Shown here: piece after piece, positions 1-8,574 of the stretch
How positions within the stretch are numbered: position 1 is the stretch's first letter
Layout: every line of letters starts with the position of its first letter
Assembly (NCBI GenBank): GCA_964556755.1
Contig: CAZKXI010000014.1
Span: 11,368 to 75,367 of the forward strand
Source of the DNA: UBA4085 sp964556755
GTDB lineage: Bacteria > Acidobacteriota > Aminicenantia > Aminicenantales > UBA4085
Direction of reading: 5' to 3'
DNA length: 64,000 bases
Made by a program: the position numbers and the translations under genes
Notes under the pieces: model-generated
What the model saw: only the letters and a program-made list of their open reading frames with translations
What the model was told of the DNA's origin: nothing
Database searches by the model: none

Positions 1-2019
1 ATGGCTTACCACGAGATCGACGCCCTGACCCGGGCCGGCGTGCCGGGCGTCTGGAGCCACACCTTCTATGACGGCTGGGCCCCCAACTACGCCTTCTACG
101 CCGCCAACGGCCACAACGCCATCGGCCGCTTCTACGAGACCCAGGGCGCCGGCGACGGCACGACCCGCGTCGTCGTCAACTCGACCGACCGGACCTGGTA
201 CAAGCCCAATCCGCCGCTGGCCCAGGCCGTCTGGTCCATCCGCAACAACGTCAACCTCCAGCAGAGCGCCCTCCTGGTGGCCCTCCACAACGTGGCGGTC
301 AACCGGCAGCGCTTCCTGGAGAATTTCTGGCTGAAGGGCAAGCGCTCGGTCGCCAAGGCCCGGGCCGAGGGGCCGGCCGCCTACGTCCTGCCCGCCTCGG
401 ATCCCCGGCCCGGACTGCAGGCCCGCCTCCTGGGGCTGCTCCAGGGCCAGGGCATCGAGGTCCACAAGGCCGACCAAGCCTTCAGGATCGGCGAGACCGA
501 GTATCCCGCGGGCTCTTACGTCGTGCGCATGGACCAGCCCTTCTCGCGAATGGCCGACATGCTGCTCGACAAGCAGTTCTTCAACACCAACGACGGCCGG
601 CCTTACGACGACGTCGGCTGGCAGCTGGGCCCGCTGTTCAACGTCCAGACGGTGCGGGTCACGGACGTCGCGGTCCTGGCCGCGCCCATGAGCCTGGCGG
701 CCGGCCCGATCAAGCCCTCGGGCGGCCTCGTCCGCCCGGCCGGCGGGCCTCCGGCGGCGGCCTACCTCGTCCACCACAACGGCGACAACGGCCTGGCCAC
801 CTTGCGCTTCAAGCTCAAGGACGTGCGCATGCACGCCGCCGAGAAAGCCTTCCAGGCCGAAGGCCGCTCCTTCGGCGCCGGGAGCTTCATCATCAAGCCG
901 GCCGAGAACCCCAGCGGCCTGGAAGCCGCCCTCGACGCGGCGGCCCGCGACTGCGGCCTGCCGGTCATCGCCGCGACGGCCGTCCCGGCCGTGCCCGCTC
1001 ACGAGATGGTCCCTCCCCGCATCGCCCTCGTCCATACCTGGCAGAGCACCCAGAGCGAGGGCTGGGTCCGGGCCGCCCTGGACGAGCTGGGCGTCCCCTA
1101 CGACTACGTCTCCGTCCACGCCGTGCGCGACACCGCCCGGCTCCGGGAGAGGTGGGACGCCATCCTGATCGGGCCGGCCTCGGGCGACGCCATGAGCCTG
1201 GTCAACGGCATCACGGGCGACAAGCCGACCGCCTGGAAGAAGACCCCGGCCACGCCCAACATCGGGGTCATCGACGCGACCGACGACCTTCGCGGCGGCC
1301 TGGAGCTGGAGGGCGTCCTGCACCTGCGCGACTTCATCCGGGAGGGCGGCCTGCTTGTCACCTTGTCCGGCAGCTCGGTCCTGCCCATCCACTTCGGCTT
1401 CGCCCCGGGCATCGCCGTGCGGGTGACGCCCAACCTGATCGCCGGCGGATCGGTCTTCCGGGCTGATGTCGTCGACAAAGCCAGTCCGATCACCTACGGC
1501 TACGCCGACTCGGTCGGCGTCTATTTCAGCCAGTCTCCCGTCTTGGGACTCGGCAGCGGCCTGACGCCGGGCGGCCGGCTCTCCTCGCCGGCCGGGCGCC
1601 CCTCCGGCCGCGGAAGCCTCCAGGATCCCGACGTTCCGCAGGGGCGGCCGCTGGATCTCGGCCGGCCGGCCGTCGAGGCTTTTCGCAAGGCCCAGCCGTC
1701 GCCGGCGATCGACCCCCGCCTGGCGCCCTCCACGGCTCCGCGGCCGCGGACCATCCTCCAGTTCACTCCCTCCACGGCCGAGCTTTTGATCGCCGGAGGC
1801 CTGGCCGGCGGCGAAGCGCTGGCCGGGACGCCGGCCCTGGTCGATGCGCCTCTCGGCGCGGGCCACGCCCTGCTCTTCGCCTTCAATCCCATGTGGCGCC
1901 ATCAGACCCACGGCTCCTTCGCCCTGGTCACCAACGCCCTGCTGAACTGGCGCGATCTGAATCCGCCGCCCGCTCCCCCGGCGGCACCGCCCTCGCCGGG
2001 GCCGGACAAGCGGTCCTGA
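1..2019 (+). CDS. M14-type zinc carboxypeptidase-like protein, 3' part
   Basis: The frame is open from the first base, so the 5' end, which would carry the signal peptide and the zinc-binding carboxypeptidase domain, lies outside the window. The 672 visible residues match the C-terminal region of the large (about 900-1000 aa) exported M14-like peptidases common in Acidobacteriota-type genomes. They contain a run of mixed alpha/beta segments, a glutamine amidotransferase-like stretch around residues 335-480 and a Pro/Ala-rich tail. The ATG at base 1 is probably an internal Met. An MFS gene follows 21 bp downstream, so the two may be co-transcribed. Family assignment rests on overall sequence recognition, because no catalytic residue is visible. 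Confidence 0.65.
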   Translation: MAYHEIDALTRAGVPGVWSHTFYDGWAPNYAFYAANGHNAIGRFYETQGAGDGTTRVVVNSTDRTWYKPNPPLAQAVWSIRNNVNLQQSALLVALHNVAVNRQRFLENFWLKGKRSVAKARAEGPAAYVLPASDPRPGLQARLLGLLQGQGIEVHKADQAFRIGETEYPAGSYVVRMDQPFSRMADMLLDKQFFNTNDGRPYDDVGWQLGPLFNVQTVRVTDVAVLAAPMSLAAGPIKPSGGLVRPAGGPPAAAYLVHHNGDNGLATLRFKLKDVRMHAAEKAFQAEGRSFGAGSFIIKPAENPSGLEAALDAAARDCGLPVIAATAVPAVPAHEMVPPRIALVHTWQSTQSEGWVRAALDELGVPYDYVSVHAVRDTARLRERWDAILIGPASGDAMSLVNGITGDKPTAWKKTPATPNIGVIDATDDLRGGLELEGVLHLRDFIREGGLLVTLSGSSVLPIHFGFAPGIAVRVTPNLIAGGSVFRADVVDKASPITYGYADSVGVYFSQSPVLGLGSGLTPGGRLSSPAGRPSGRGSLQDPDVPQGRPLDLGRPAVEAFRKAQPSPAIDPRLAPSTAPRPRTILQFTPSTAELLIAGGLAGGEALAGTPALVDAPLGAGHALLFAFNPMWRHQTHGSFALVTNALLNWRDLNPPPAPPAAPPSPGPDKRS

Positions 2020-2040
2020 GCGCGGGACAAGGAGATGCCC

Positions 2041-3273
2041 ATGAGCGATCCTCAGCCCAAAGTCTACAGCTACCGCTGGGTGGTTCTGGCGGCCTTCGTC
2101 CTCATTGCGGCCATGACCCAAGTCCTCTGGATCAGCTTCGCCCCGGTCACCCGCGAAGCGGCCAAATTCTTCGGCACCTCCGATCTCATGATCGGCATGC
2201 TGTCCATGGTCTTCATGATCGTCTATATCCTGATCGTCATCCCCTCGGCCTGGGTCATCGACACCCTGGGCTTCAAGGCCGCGGTCGGCATCGGAGCGGC
2301 GCTGACGGGGATCTTCGGGCTGGCTCGTGGGCTGCTGGCTTCGAGCTTCACGGCCGTCTTCCTCTGCCAGATCGGCTTGGCGATAGGCCAGCCCTTCGTC
2401 CTGGGAGCCATCACCACTCTGGCCGCCCGCTGGTTCCCGGCCCGGGAGCGGGCCACCGCCTCCGGCTTGGGCACCCTGGCCCTCTATCTCGGCCCGCTGG
2501 CCGCCATGCTCCTCTCGCCCCCGCTGATCGTCCGGCTCGGCCTGGCCAAGATGCTGAGGATCTACGGCATCGCCGCCGCGGCCGCCGCTCTGCTCTTTCT
2601 GCTCCTGGCCCGCGACCGCCCGCCGACCCCGGCCGGGAGAGACGAGAGGGCCCTGATGTTCGACGGGCTGAAGTCGATGATCCGGCGGCGCGACTTTCTC
2701 TTCCTGCTGGCCATCTTCTTCATCGGGCTGGGCCTGTTCAACAGCGTCTCGACCTGGATCGAGGACATCGTCCGCCCGCGGGGCTTCACCATCGTTCAGG
2801 CCGGATGGACCGGAGGCCTGATGCTGATCGGGGGGATCATGGGCGCGGTGGCCATCCCCCTGCTGTCCGACAAGCTGCGGCGCCGCAAGCCCTTCATCAT
2901 CCTGGCCCTGGCCGGCCTCCTTCCCAGCCTGCTCGGCCTGACCTTCGCCGCCGACCCGCGGCTGGCGATGCTGTCGGGATTTCTGCTCGGGTTCTTCCTG
3001 CTCAGCGCCGGCCCCATCGGCTTCCAGTACGCCGCGGAGATCACCCAGCCCGCGCCGGAGGGGACGTCCAACAGCCTGCTTCTGGTGGCCGGGCAGGTCT
3101 CGGGCATCGTCTTCATCCTGGGCATGGACGCCCTGAAGAGCCAAGCCACCGGATCGATGACGACCTCGCTCCTCATCCTGGCCGGGCTTGTCGCCCTTAG
3201 CCTCGTCCTGGCCGTTCGGCTGCGGGAGTCTCCCATCGGCGAGGAGGGTCGCGCCGTCGACACGCTCCATTGA
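2041..3273 (+). CDS. MFS transporter (FLVCR-like)
   Basis: A 410-residue protein with twelve hydrophobic segments in two halves separated by a short charged loop (around residue 200), as in the major facilitator superfamily. The N-terminal part (YRWVVLAAF, then WISFAPV) and the ARWFPARERATASG stretch between TM4 and TM5 recall the FLVCR/DIRC2-like branch; the substrate cannot be read from sequence. Start choice: AAGGAG lies at 2029-2034, directly against an ATG at 2035 but 6 nt before the ATG at 2041, so 2041 is preferred. It follows the peptidase gene closely and could import its products, which is inference. Confidence 0.85.
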   Translation: MSDPQPKVYSYRWVVLAAFVLIAAMTQVLWISFAPVTREAAKFFGTSDLMIGMLSMVFMIVYILIVIPSAWVIDTLGFKAAVGIGAALTGIFGLARGLLASSFTAVFLCQIGLAIGQPFVLGAITTLAARWFPARERATASGLGTLALYLGPLAAMLLSPPLIVRLGLAKMLRIYGIAAAAAALLFLLLARDRPPTPAGRDERALMFDGLKSMIRRRDFLFLLAIFFIGLGLFNSVSTWIEDIVRPRGFTIVQAGWTGGLMLIGGIMGAVAIPLLSDKLRRRKPFIILALAGLLPSLLGLTFAADPRLAMLSGFLLGFFLLSAGPIGFQYAAEITQPAPEGTSNSLLLVAGQVSGIVFILGMDALKSQATGSMTTSLLILAGLVALSLVLAVRLRESPIGEEGRAVDTLH

Positions 3274-3300
3274 CCGTCCCGGCCCGGCTTGTGGTATGAT
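3270..3300 (+). promoter_or_regulatory. sigma70-type promoter for tex
   Basis: TTGACC at 3270-3275 and TATGAT at 3295-3300, with a 19-bp spacer. The -10 is preceded by TG-N (3292-3294), giving an extended -10 that would compensate for the long spacer. It overlaps the end of the MFS gene and sits 32 bp before the tex start. Confidence 0.6.
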
Positions 3301-3332
3301 TTTCGCCCGAATCGGAGAAAGGACGTACCGAC

Positions 3333-5483
3333 GTGCATATCGCGGAACGCTTGGCCAAGGAATTCCATCTGGGCGCCGATCAGGTCGCGGCCGCCCTGGC
3401 GCTGTTCGACGAGGGAGCGACCGTCCCCTTCATCGCCCGCTATCGCAAGGAGCGGACGGGCGGCCTGGACGAGACCAAGCTCCGCGGCCTCGATCACCGC
3501 TACGGCTACTTCAAGGAGCTGGAGGCCCGCAAGGAGACGATCCTGGCCTCCATCCGCGAGCAGGGCAAGCTGACGCCGGAGCTGGAAGCCCTGATCGCCG
3601 AGACGTCCGACAAGACCGAGCTGGAAGACCTCTATCTGCCCTATAGGCCCAAGCGGGCGACCCGCGCCTCCAAGGCCCGCGAAGCGGGCCTGGAGCCCCT
3701 GGCCCGCTGGCTGGACGGCCTGACCGAGGCCGAGGCCGACCTCAACGCCGAGGCGGAGAGATATCTCAGCCCGGAGAAAGGCATCGAGACGGCCGCGGCC
3801 GCCCTGGGCGGAGCCTGCGACATCCTGGCCGAGGAATGGTCCGACGACGCCGAAGCCCGCAAGGGCCTGCGGGCCCTGGCCTTCGAGGAGGGCATTCTCG
3901 TCTCCGCCGTCCGCAAAGGCTACGCCGACAAGAAGACCAAGTACGAGATGTACCACGACTACCGGGAGAAGGTCTCGACCCTGGCTTCCCACCGCATCCT
4001 GGCCATGCTGAGAGGCGAGCGGGAGAAGGTCCTGGCCGTCAAGCTGGACGTCCCCCAGGAGAAGGCCGTCCGTGGCCTGGTCTACCGCTTCGTCCGCCAC
4101 CCCCGAAGCGCCGCCGCGCCCCTCCTGGTCGAGACCGTCATCGACGCCCTGGGCCGCCTCCTTTTGCCGGCCATCGAGACCGAGGTCCGCCAGGCCCTGA
4201 CCGACAAGGCCGAGCGGGAGGCTTTCCAGGTCTTCGGCGCCAACCTCAAGGACCTGCTCCTCTCGCCGCCGGCCGGGCGCCGGCCGGTCCTGGGCGTGGA
4301 CCCGGGCTTCCGGACCGGGTGCAAGCTGGCCGTGGCCGATGCCACCGGCAAGCTGGTCGAGCACGCCGCGATCTTTCCCAATGAGCCCCGCAACGACACG
4401 GACGGGGCCAAGCTGACCTTGCTGAAGATGGTCGCCGAGCACGGCATCGCCTTCATCGCCGTGGGCAACGGCACGGCCGGGCGGGAGACCGTGCAGTTCA
4501 TCCGCCAGGCCTTGGACGAGCTTCCGGAAGGCCGCCGGCCGGCCGTGGTCGTGGTCAATGAGGCCGGAGCCAGCGTCTATAGCGCCTCCGAGGCCGCGGT
4601 CCGCGAGTTCCCCAAGCTCGACATCACCGTGCGGGGGGCCATCTCTATCGCCCGCCGCCTTCAAGACCCCCTGGCCGAGCTGGTCAAGATCGAGCCGCGC
4701 TCGATCGGCGTCGGGCAGTACCAGCACGACGTCGACCAGGCCGGACTGAAGACAGCCCTGGACGAGGTGGTCGAAAGCTGCGTCAACGCCGTGGGCGTCG
4801 ATCTCAACCTAGCCTCCGAGGAGCTGCTGCGCCACGTCTCAGGCTTGAACAAGGCGACAGCCGAGGCCGTCGTCCGGCGCCGCGACGAGAAGGGGCCCTA
4901 CACCGCCCGGGCCGAGCTGCTGGAGGTCAAGGGCCTGGGCGAGAAGACCTTCGAGCAGGCGGCCGGGTTCCTGCGCATCCCCGGCGCCCCCAATCCCCTG
5001 GACGCCTCAGCCGTCCATCCCGAGCGATACGGCCTGGTCGAGCGGATGGCCCAGGACCTCCAGACCACGGTCGCCGACATGGTCGGCAACACCGCCCTCC
5101 TGCGCCGGATCGATCCCAAGCCCTTCGTCTCGGGTGAGGCCGGCCTGCCCACGATCATCGACATCCTGCGGGAGATGGAGAAGCCCGGCCGGGACCCGCG
5201 GGCGGCTTTCCACTATGCCTCCTTCCCCGAGGGCGTCAAGGACCTCAAGGACCTGACGGCCGGCATGATCCTGGAAGGTGTGGTCTCCAACGTGGCCAAC
5301 TTCGGGGCCTTCATCGATATCGGCGTCCACCAGGACGGCCTGGTCCACGTCTCCGAGCTGGCCGAGAAGTTCGTCCGCGATCCCCGCCAGGCCGTCAAGG
5401 TCGGCCAGGTGGTCAAGGTCAAGGTCCTCTCTGTGGATTCGTCCCTCAAGCGGATCTCGCTCTCGATCAAGCAGGCCCGCTGA
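3333..5483 (+). CDS. tex: Tex-family RNA-binding transcription accessory protein
   Basis: A 716-residue cytoplasmic Tex protein (usual length 720-780). Domain order matches the family: helical Tex N-terminal region with FIARYRKE near residue 35, a YqgF/RNase H-like domain from about residue 315 (LGVDPGFRTGCKLA), helix-hairpin-helix repeats around 490-550 and a C-terminal S1 domain from about 645 (EGVVSNVANFGAFIDIGV). Tex proteins bind RNA and act in transcription and tolerance of RNA stress. The start is GTG with GGAGAAAGG at 3314-3322 upstream. The gene has its own promoter and ends 8 bp from the convergent transporter gene. Confidence 0.95.
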   Translation: MHIAERLAKEFHLGADQVAAALALFDEGATVPFIARYRKERTGGLDETKLRGLDHRYGYFKELEARKETILASIREQGKLTPELEALIAETSDKTELEDLYLPYRPKRATRASKAREAGLEPLARWLDGLTEAEADLNAEAERYLSPEKGIETAAAALGGACDILAEEWSDDAEARKGLRALAFEEGILVSAVRKGYADKKTKYEMYHDYREKVSTLASHRILAMLRGEREKVLAVKLDVPQEKAVRGLVYRFVRHPRSAAAPLLVETVIDALGRLLLPAIETEVRQALTDKAEREAFQVFGANLKDLLLSPPAGRRPVLGVDPGFRTGCKLAVADATGKLVEHAAIFPNEPRNDTDGAKLTLLKMVAEHGIAFIAVGNGTAGRETVQFIRQALDELPEGRRPAVVVVNEAGASVYSASEAAVREFPKLDITVRGAISIARRLQDPLAELVKIEPRSIGVGQYQHDVDQAGLKTALDEVVESCVNAVGVDLNLASEELLRHVSGLNKATAEAVVRRRDEKGPYTARAELLEVKGLGEKTFEQAAGFLRIPGAPNPLDASAVHPERYGLVERMAQDLQTTVADMVGNTALLRRIDPKPFVSGEAGLPTIIDILREMEKPGRDPRAAFHYASFPEGVKDLKDLTAGMILEGVVSNVANFGAFIDIGVHQDGLVHVSELAEKFVRDPRQAVKVGQVVKVKVLSVDSSLKRISLSIKQAR

Positions 5484-5491
5484 CCGCCGCC

Positions 5492-7075
5492 TCAGCGGAA
5501 GAGCGCGAGCGCTTTCTCCACGGTCTTCCAGATGCCCCAGGCCAGGGGCAGCCCGATCCCCGTCCATGCCGCGGCGGCCGCGATCCAGGAGGCGCGCGAC
5601 GGCGGGACGGACTCCAGCGGTGCCGGGGCGGCGCCGCCCGGCGTCTCGGAGCTGATCGCCCTCTCCTTGGCCAACTCCTCGTCGCTCATGAAATGGCGCG
5701 CGGCCACGGGCCGGACAAGAAGGTTGGCCAGAAAGCCGAGGGCCAACAGGCCGGCCAGGATCCCCATGGTCAGACGGTAGGAGTCGCCGGGCGCCACGCC
5801 GCGGGAGATCTGGGACTCCCGCAGATAGTTGACAAGGACGGGGCCCAGGATGCCGGCCGTGGACCAGGCGGTCAGGAGGCGACCGTGGATCGCGCCCACA
5901 AACTGGGTCCCGAAGAGGTCGGCCAGGTAGGCCGGGATCGTGGCGAAGCCGCCGCCGTACATCGTCAGGATGAGGCAGAAGAGGGCCACGAACAAGGCCG
6001 GCGAGCCCAGCCGGCCGGCGAAGGGGGCGGCCGCGTAGAGAGCCAAGCCGAGGCCGAAGAAGAGGGCGTAGGTCCTCTTGCGGCCGATGTGGTCGGAGAG
6101 CGATGCCCAGAAGATGCGGCCGACGATGTTGAAGAGGCTCAACAGGCCGGCGAAGCCGGCGCCGATCGAGGCGGCCCGCAGCTTGTCGGGCCCGGGCAGG
6201 GCGTCCAGCGAGCCGGCCAGGCCGATCAGCCGGCCGCCGAAGATCTCCTGCAGCATGGGCGAGGCCATGCCGATGATGCCGATGCCGGCGCTGACATTGA
6301 GGCACAGCACCGCCCAGAGGAGCCAGAATTGCGGGATTCTGTGAACCCCGTTGACATGGACGTGGCCGTGGGTGATCATGGCCGCTTTCCGGGGAGGGGG
6401 CGGCGTCCAGCCGTGGGGCGTCCAGCCGGAGGCCGGGATGCGGTAGAGGAAGGCGCCGATCATCATGGCTGTAAAGTAGACGACGCCCAGGGTCAGGAAG
6501 GTCTGCCAGACGCCGACCGAGGAGGGGGTGGCGTAGGCTTTCATCAACCGATCGGCCAGCGGGGCTCCGATCATGGCCCCGCCGCCGAAGCCCATGATGG
6601 CCATGCCCGTGGCCATCCCCCTCTTGTCGGGAAACCACTTGATGAGCGTCGAGACGGGGGAGATGTAGCCCAGCCCCAGCCCGCAGCCGCCGATGACGCC
6701 GGAGCCGATCCAGAGGAGCAGGATCTGGTGCGTCCGCACGCCCAGGGCGGAGATGAAGAAGCCGCCGCCCCAGCAGAGGGCGGCGACGACGCCCGCCTTG
6801 CGCGGCCCGTTGCGCTCCAGCCAGCGGCCGAAGACGGCGGCCGAGGAGCCGAGAAAGACGAAGAAGAGGGTGTACATCCAGCCCAAGGTGCTGATCTTCC
6901 AGTCGCCGGGCGCCGAGGCCGTCAAGCCGATGGCTCGGCTCAGGGGGAGCCAGAAGACGCTGAAGCCGTAGGCCATGCCGATGGAAAGATGGATGGCCAG
7001 GGCGGCCGGGGGAACCAGCCAGCGGTTGAAGCCGGGGCCGGCCACGGTCCTTTGCTTGTCCAAGATACCGCTCAT
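5492..7075 (-). CDS. MFS transporter, oxalate/formate antiporter (OFA) family
   Basis: A 527-residue inner-membrane protein. N-terminal FNRWLVPPAALAIHLSIGMAY and the PDKRGMATGMAIMGFGGGAMIG motif after TM4 are typical of the OFA family (OxlT-related), whose members exchange or take up small carboxylates such as formate, oxalate, lactate or pyruvate. A long central loop with PPPRKAA separates the two halves, and an extra C-terminal TM helix (about residues 490-515) is common in this branch. The frame is open upstream, but the start is placed at the ATG preceded by GAGGAG. An OFA carrier would suit an organism with formate/H2 metabolism; the substrate is not proven. Confidence 0.88.
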   Translation of the reverse strand: MSGILDKQRTVAGPGFNRWLVPPAALAIHLSIGMAYGFSVFWLPLSRAIGLTASAPGDWKISTLGWMYTLFFVFLGSSAAVFGRWLERNGPRKAGVVAALCWGGGFFISALGVRTHQILLLWIGSGVIGGCGLGLGYISPVSTLIKWFPDKRGMATGMAIMGFGGGAMIGAPLADRLMKAYATPSSVGVWQTFLTLGVVYFTAMMIGAFLYRIPASGWTPHGWTPPPPRKAAMITHGHVHVNGVHRIPQFWLLWAVLCLNVSAGIGIIGMASPMLQEIFGGRLIGLAGSLDALPGPDKLRAASIGAGFAGLLSLFNIVGRIFWASLSDHIGRKRTYALFFGLGLALYAAAPFAGRLGSPALFVALFCLILTMYGGGFATIPAYLADLFGTQFVGAIHGRLLTAWSTAGILGPVLVNYLRESQISRGVAPGDSYRLTMGILAGLLALGFLANLLVRPVAARHFMSDEELAKERAISSETPGGAAPAPLESVPPSRASWIAAAAAWTGIGLPLAWGIWKTVEKALALFR

Positions 7076-7157
7076 CTCGCTCCTCGACGAAGGCCGCGGG
7101 CCGCCTTCCCGTTTTCTGCTCGCGGCGGCCGGCCGTCGGCCGCCGGATTTGGCCGGG

Positions 7158-7186
7158 ACGATAGCACAGGCCGGCCTCGCGCGCAA
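7158..7186 (-). promoter_or_regulatory. promoter for the OFA transporter
   Basis: On the minus strand TTGCGC (7181-7186), a 17-bp spacer and TATCGT (7158-7163), preceded by TGC (extended -10). It lies 82 bp upstream of the start codon in the divergent gap to the MobB-MobA gene. Confidence 0.5.
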
Positions 7187-7193
7187 CGGGGGT

Positions 7194-8285
7194 ATGCTAA
7201 GATACCGGATCATGTGGGAGAGGCCCGGTGCGCTGCTCGTCGGCTCGTCATCCCGCCGGGCGGGGAAGACCGCTTTCTTGGCCCGCATCATCGCCCGCGA
7301 AGCGAGACGGCGGGACGTGACGGCCGTCAAGGTCACTCCCCTGCCCGAGCCCGAGGCTCCTCTCGCCGTGACGGAGGAACGCCTGCCGTCCGGAGCGAAC
7401 GACACGGGACGCTTCCTCCTGGCCGGGGCGAAACGGGCCCTTTGGATCAGGTCCGGCCGAAGCCGCCTGGACGAGGCGGCCGCCTTGATCGAGAGGGAGG
7501 CTTTGCCGGGCTCTTGCCTGGTCGTCGAAGGAGGCTCCCTGCGCCGGGCCCTCAAGCCGGGCCTTTTCCTGATGCTTCGCCGGGAGGGCTGCGCCGATGA
7601 GAAGAAATCCTACCGCGACCTCCTCCCCGACGCCGATCGGGCGGTAGCCTTCAACGGACGGGACTGGGACTGCCCGCCCGAGAGCTGCCGCTTCGTTGAC
7701 GGCGCCTGGATTCTCCGGCCGCCGGCCTCGGCCCTTGTCCTGGCCGGAGGGGAGAGCCGCCGCATGGGCTTGGACAAGGCGCTTCTCGAAGTCGAGGGAC
7801 GGCCCCTCATCGCCCACATCGTCGAGCGCCTCGAGGACCTCTTCGACGACGTCGTGATCGGAGCCGGGCGGAGCGAAGATTACGGCTTCTTGGGACGGCC
7901 CGTCGCGGCCGACCGGGAGCCCGGCCAGGGGCCGCTGATGGGCATCGCCGCCGGCCTGGCCCGGATCGGACACGATCTGGCCTTGGTCATGGCCTGCGAC
8001 ACGCCTTTCCCCGATCTTCGCTTCGCCGCTTCCCTCTTGGACCAAGCCGAGGGGCACGACCTCGTCATCCCCCGGTCAAGGGACGGCGTTTTTGAGCCTC
8101 TCTTCGCCGTGTACCGCCGTTCGGCGGCCCCGGCGGCCGAGGCGCTGTTGGCCGCGGGCCGGCGCTCGATCCTCGGACTGCTCGACACGCTCCGCGTCCG
8201 CGTCGTCCCCCTGCCCGAGACGGTCCGCCTGGCCAACATCAACACCCTCGACGACTACCTGGCCCTCGGCCGACGGCGAACTTAA
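7194..8285 (+). CDS. MobB-MobA fusion, molybdopterin guanine dinucleotide biosynthesis
   Basis: A 363-residue two-domain protein. Residues about 13-175 look like MobB: a P-loop (VGSSSRRAGKT, unusually long between the first G and GKT), then a DT-x-R-x3-AGA motif and VVEGG. Residues about 180-363 are MobA: LVLAGGESRRMGLDKALL for GTP binding, then PLMGIAAGL and MACDTPF. MobA attaches GMP to molybdopterin; MobB assists. The product would supply cofactor for the molybdopterin oxidoreductase at 53.9 kb. ATG 7194 is the upstream choice; ATG 7212 is also possible, and neither has a good ribosome binding site. A TATGCT at 7193-7198 could be a -10 giving a short leader to ATG 7212. Confidence 0.85.
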   Translation: MLRYRIMWERPGALLVGSSSRRAGKTAFLARIIAREARRRDVTAVKVTPLPEPEAPLAVTEERLPSGANDTGRFLLAGAKRALWIRSGRSRLDEAAALIEREALPGSCLVVEGGSLRRALKPGLFLMLRREGCADEKKSYRDLLPDADRAVAFNGRDWDCPPESCRFVDGAWILRPPASALVLAGGESRRMGLDKALLEVEGRPLIAHIVERLEDLFDDVVIGAGRSEDYGFLGRPVAADREPGQGPLMGIAAGLARIGHDLALVMACDTPFPDLRFAASLLDQAEGHDLVIPRSRDGVFEPLFAVYRRSAAPAAEALLAAGRRSILGLLDTLRVRVVPLPETVRLANINTLDDYLALGRRRT

Positions 8286-8289
8286 AACG

Positions 8290-8502
8290 GTTCTTCGCCA
8301 GTTTCCGGGAAGGGAGGTTCGGCGTATCGACCACGGCTGCTTGGTTGAGCCTGCACCTGTGACCGGATCGGGCCACGAAGTCCTGGCTCGATCTTGTTGG
8401 CAACGCTCCATCAAGGGCTTAACAACACGGGCTCAACCGGCGCTTCTCCGCCGTTGGCCGACACCCCGAACCTCTTGACCTTCCCGGAAATCTGCGAAGA
8501 AC
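8290..8502. repeat. 213-bp imperfect palindromic element
   Basis: Outer arms 8290-8322 and 8466-8502 are inverted copies: about 30 of 33 positions pair, with one 4-nt insertion (TTGA) in the right arm. The interior also folds. GATCGGGCCA (from about 8363) pairs with TGGCTCGATC across an 8-nt loop, GGCG-CTTCTC-CGCC forms a hairpin near the right end, and GGTTGAGCC recurs inverted in the two halves. No ORF is credible here. It fills the gap between two convergent genes. It could be a non-autonomous mobile element or a structured RNA. No target-site duplication was recognised. Confidence 0.65.
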
Positions 8503-8550
8503 AAAAAACCCCGCCGCGGCCGGCGGCGGAAGCCGTCAGCCGGGGCGGGG
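8503..8550 (-). terminator. Rho-independent terminator of the blaI-M56 operon
   Basis: Read on the minus strand: CCCCGCC (8544-8550), an inner GC-rich imperfect stem, GGCGGGG (8509-8515), then six T (8503-8508). It lies 24 bp past the M56 stop codon and adjoins the palindromic element. Confidence 0.8.
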
Positions 8551-8574
8551 CTGGGGGGACGGCGCGGCGAGAGC

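Noticed and set aside
2796..4727. 643-aa open frame on the minus strand opposite tex
   Set aside because: It is a GC-rich shadow of Tex: Gly/Leu/Asp repeats with no domain, no start context, and full overlap with a certain gene.
6975..7193. N-terminal extension of the MobB-MobA frame
   Set aside because: It overlaps the OFA transporter start and promoter, and the encoded residues do not resemble MobB; ATG 7194 or 7212 is preferred.
5693..7600. 635-aa plus-strand open frame opposite the OFA transporter
   Set aside because: Low-complexity Gly/Asp/Ala composition typical of antisense frames in high-GC DNA; the opposite strand has clear TM helices and family motifs.
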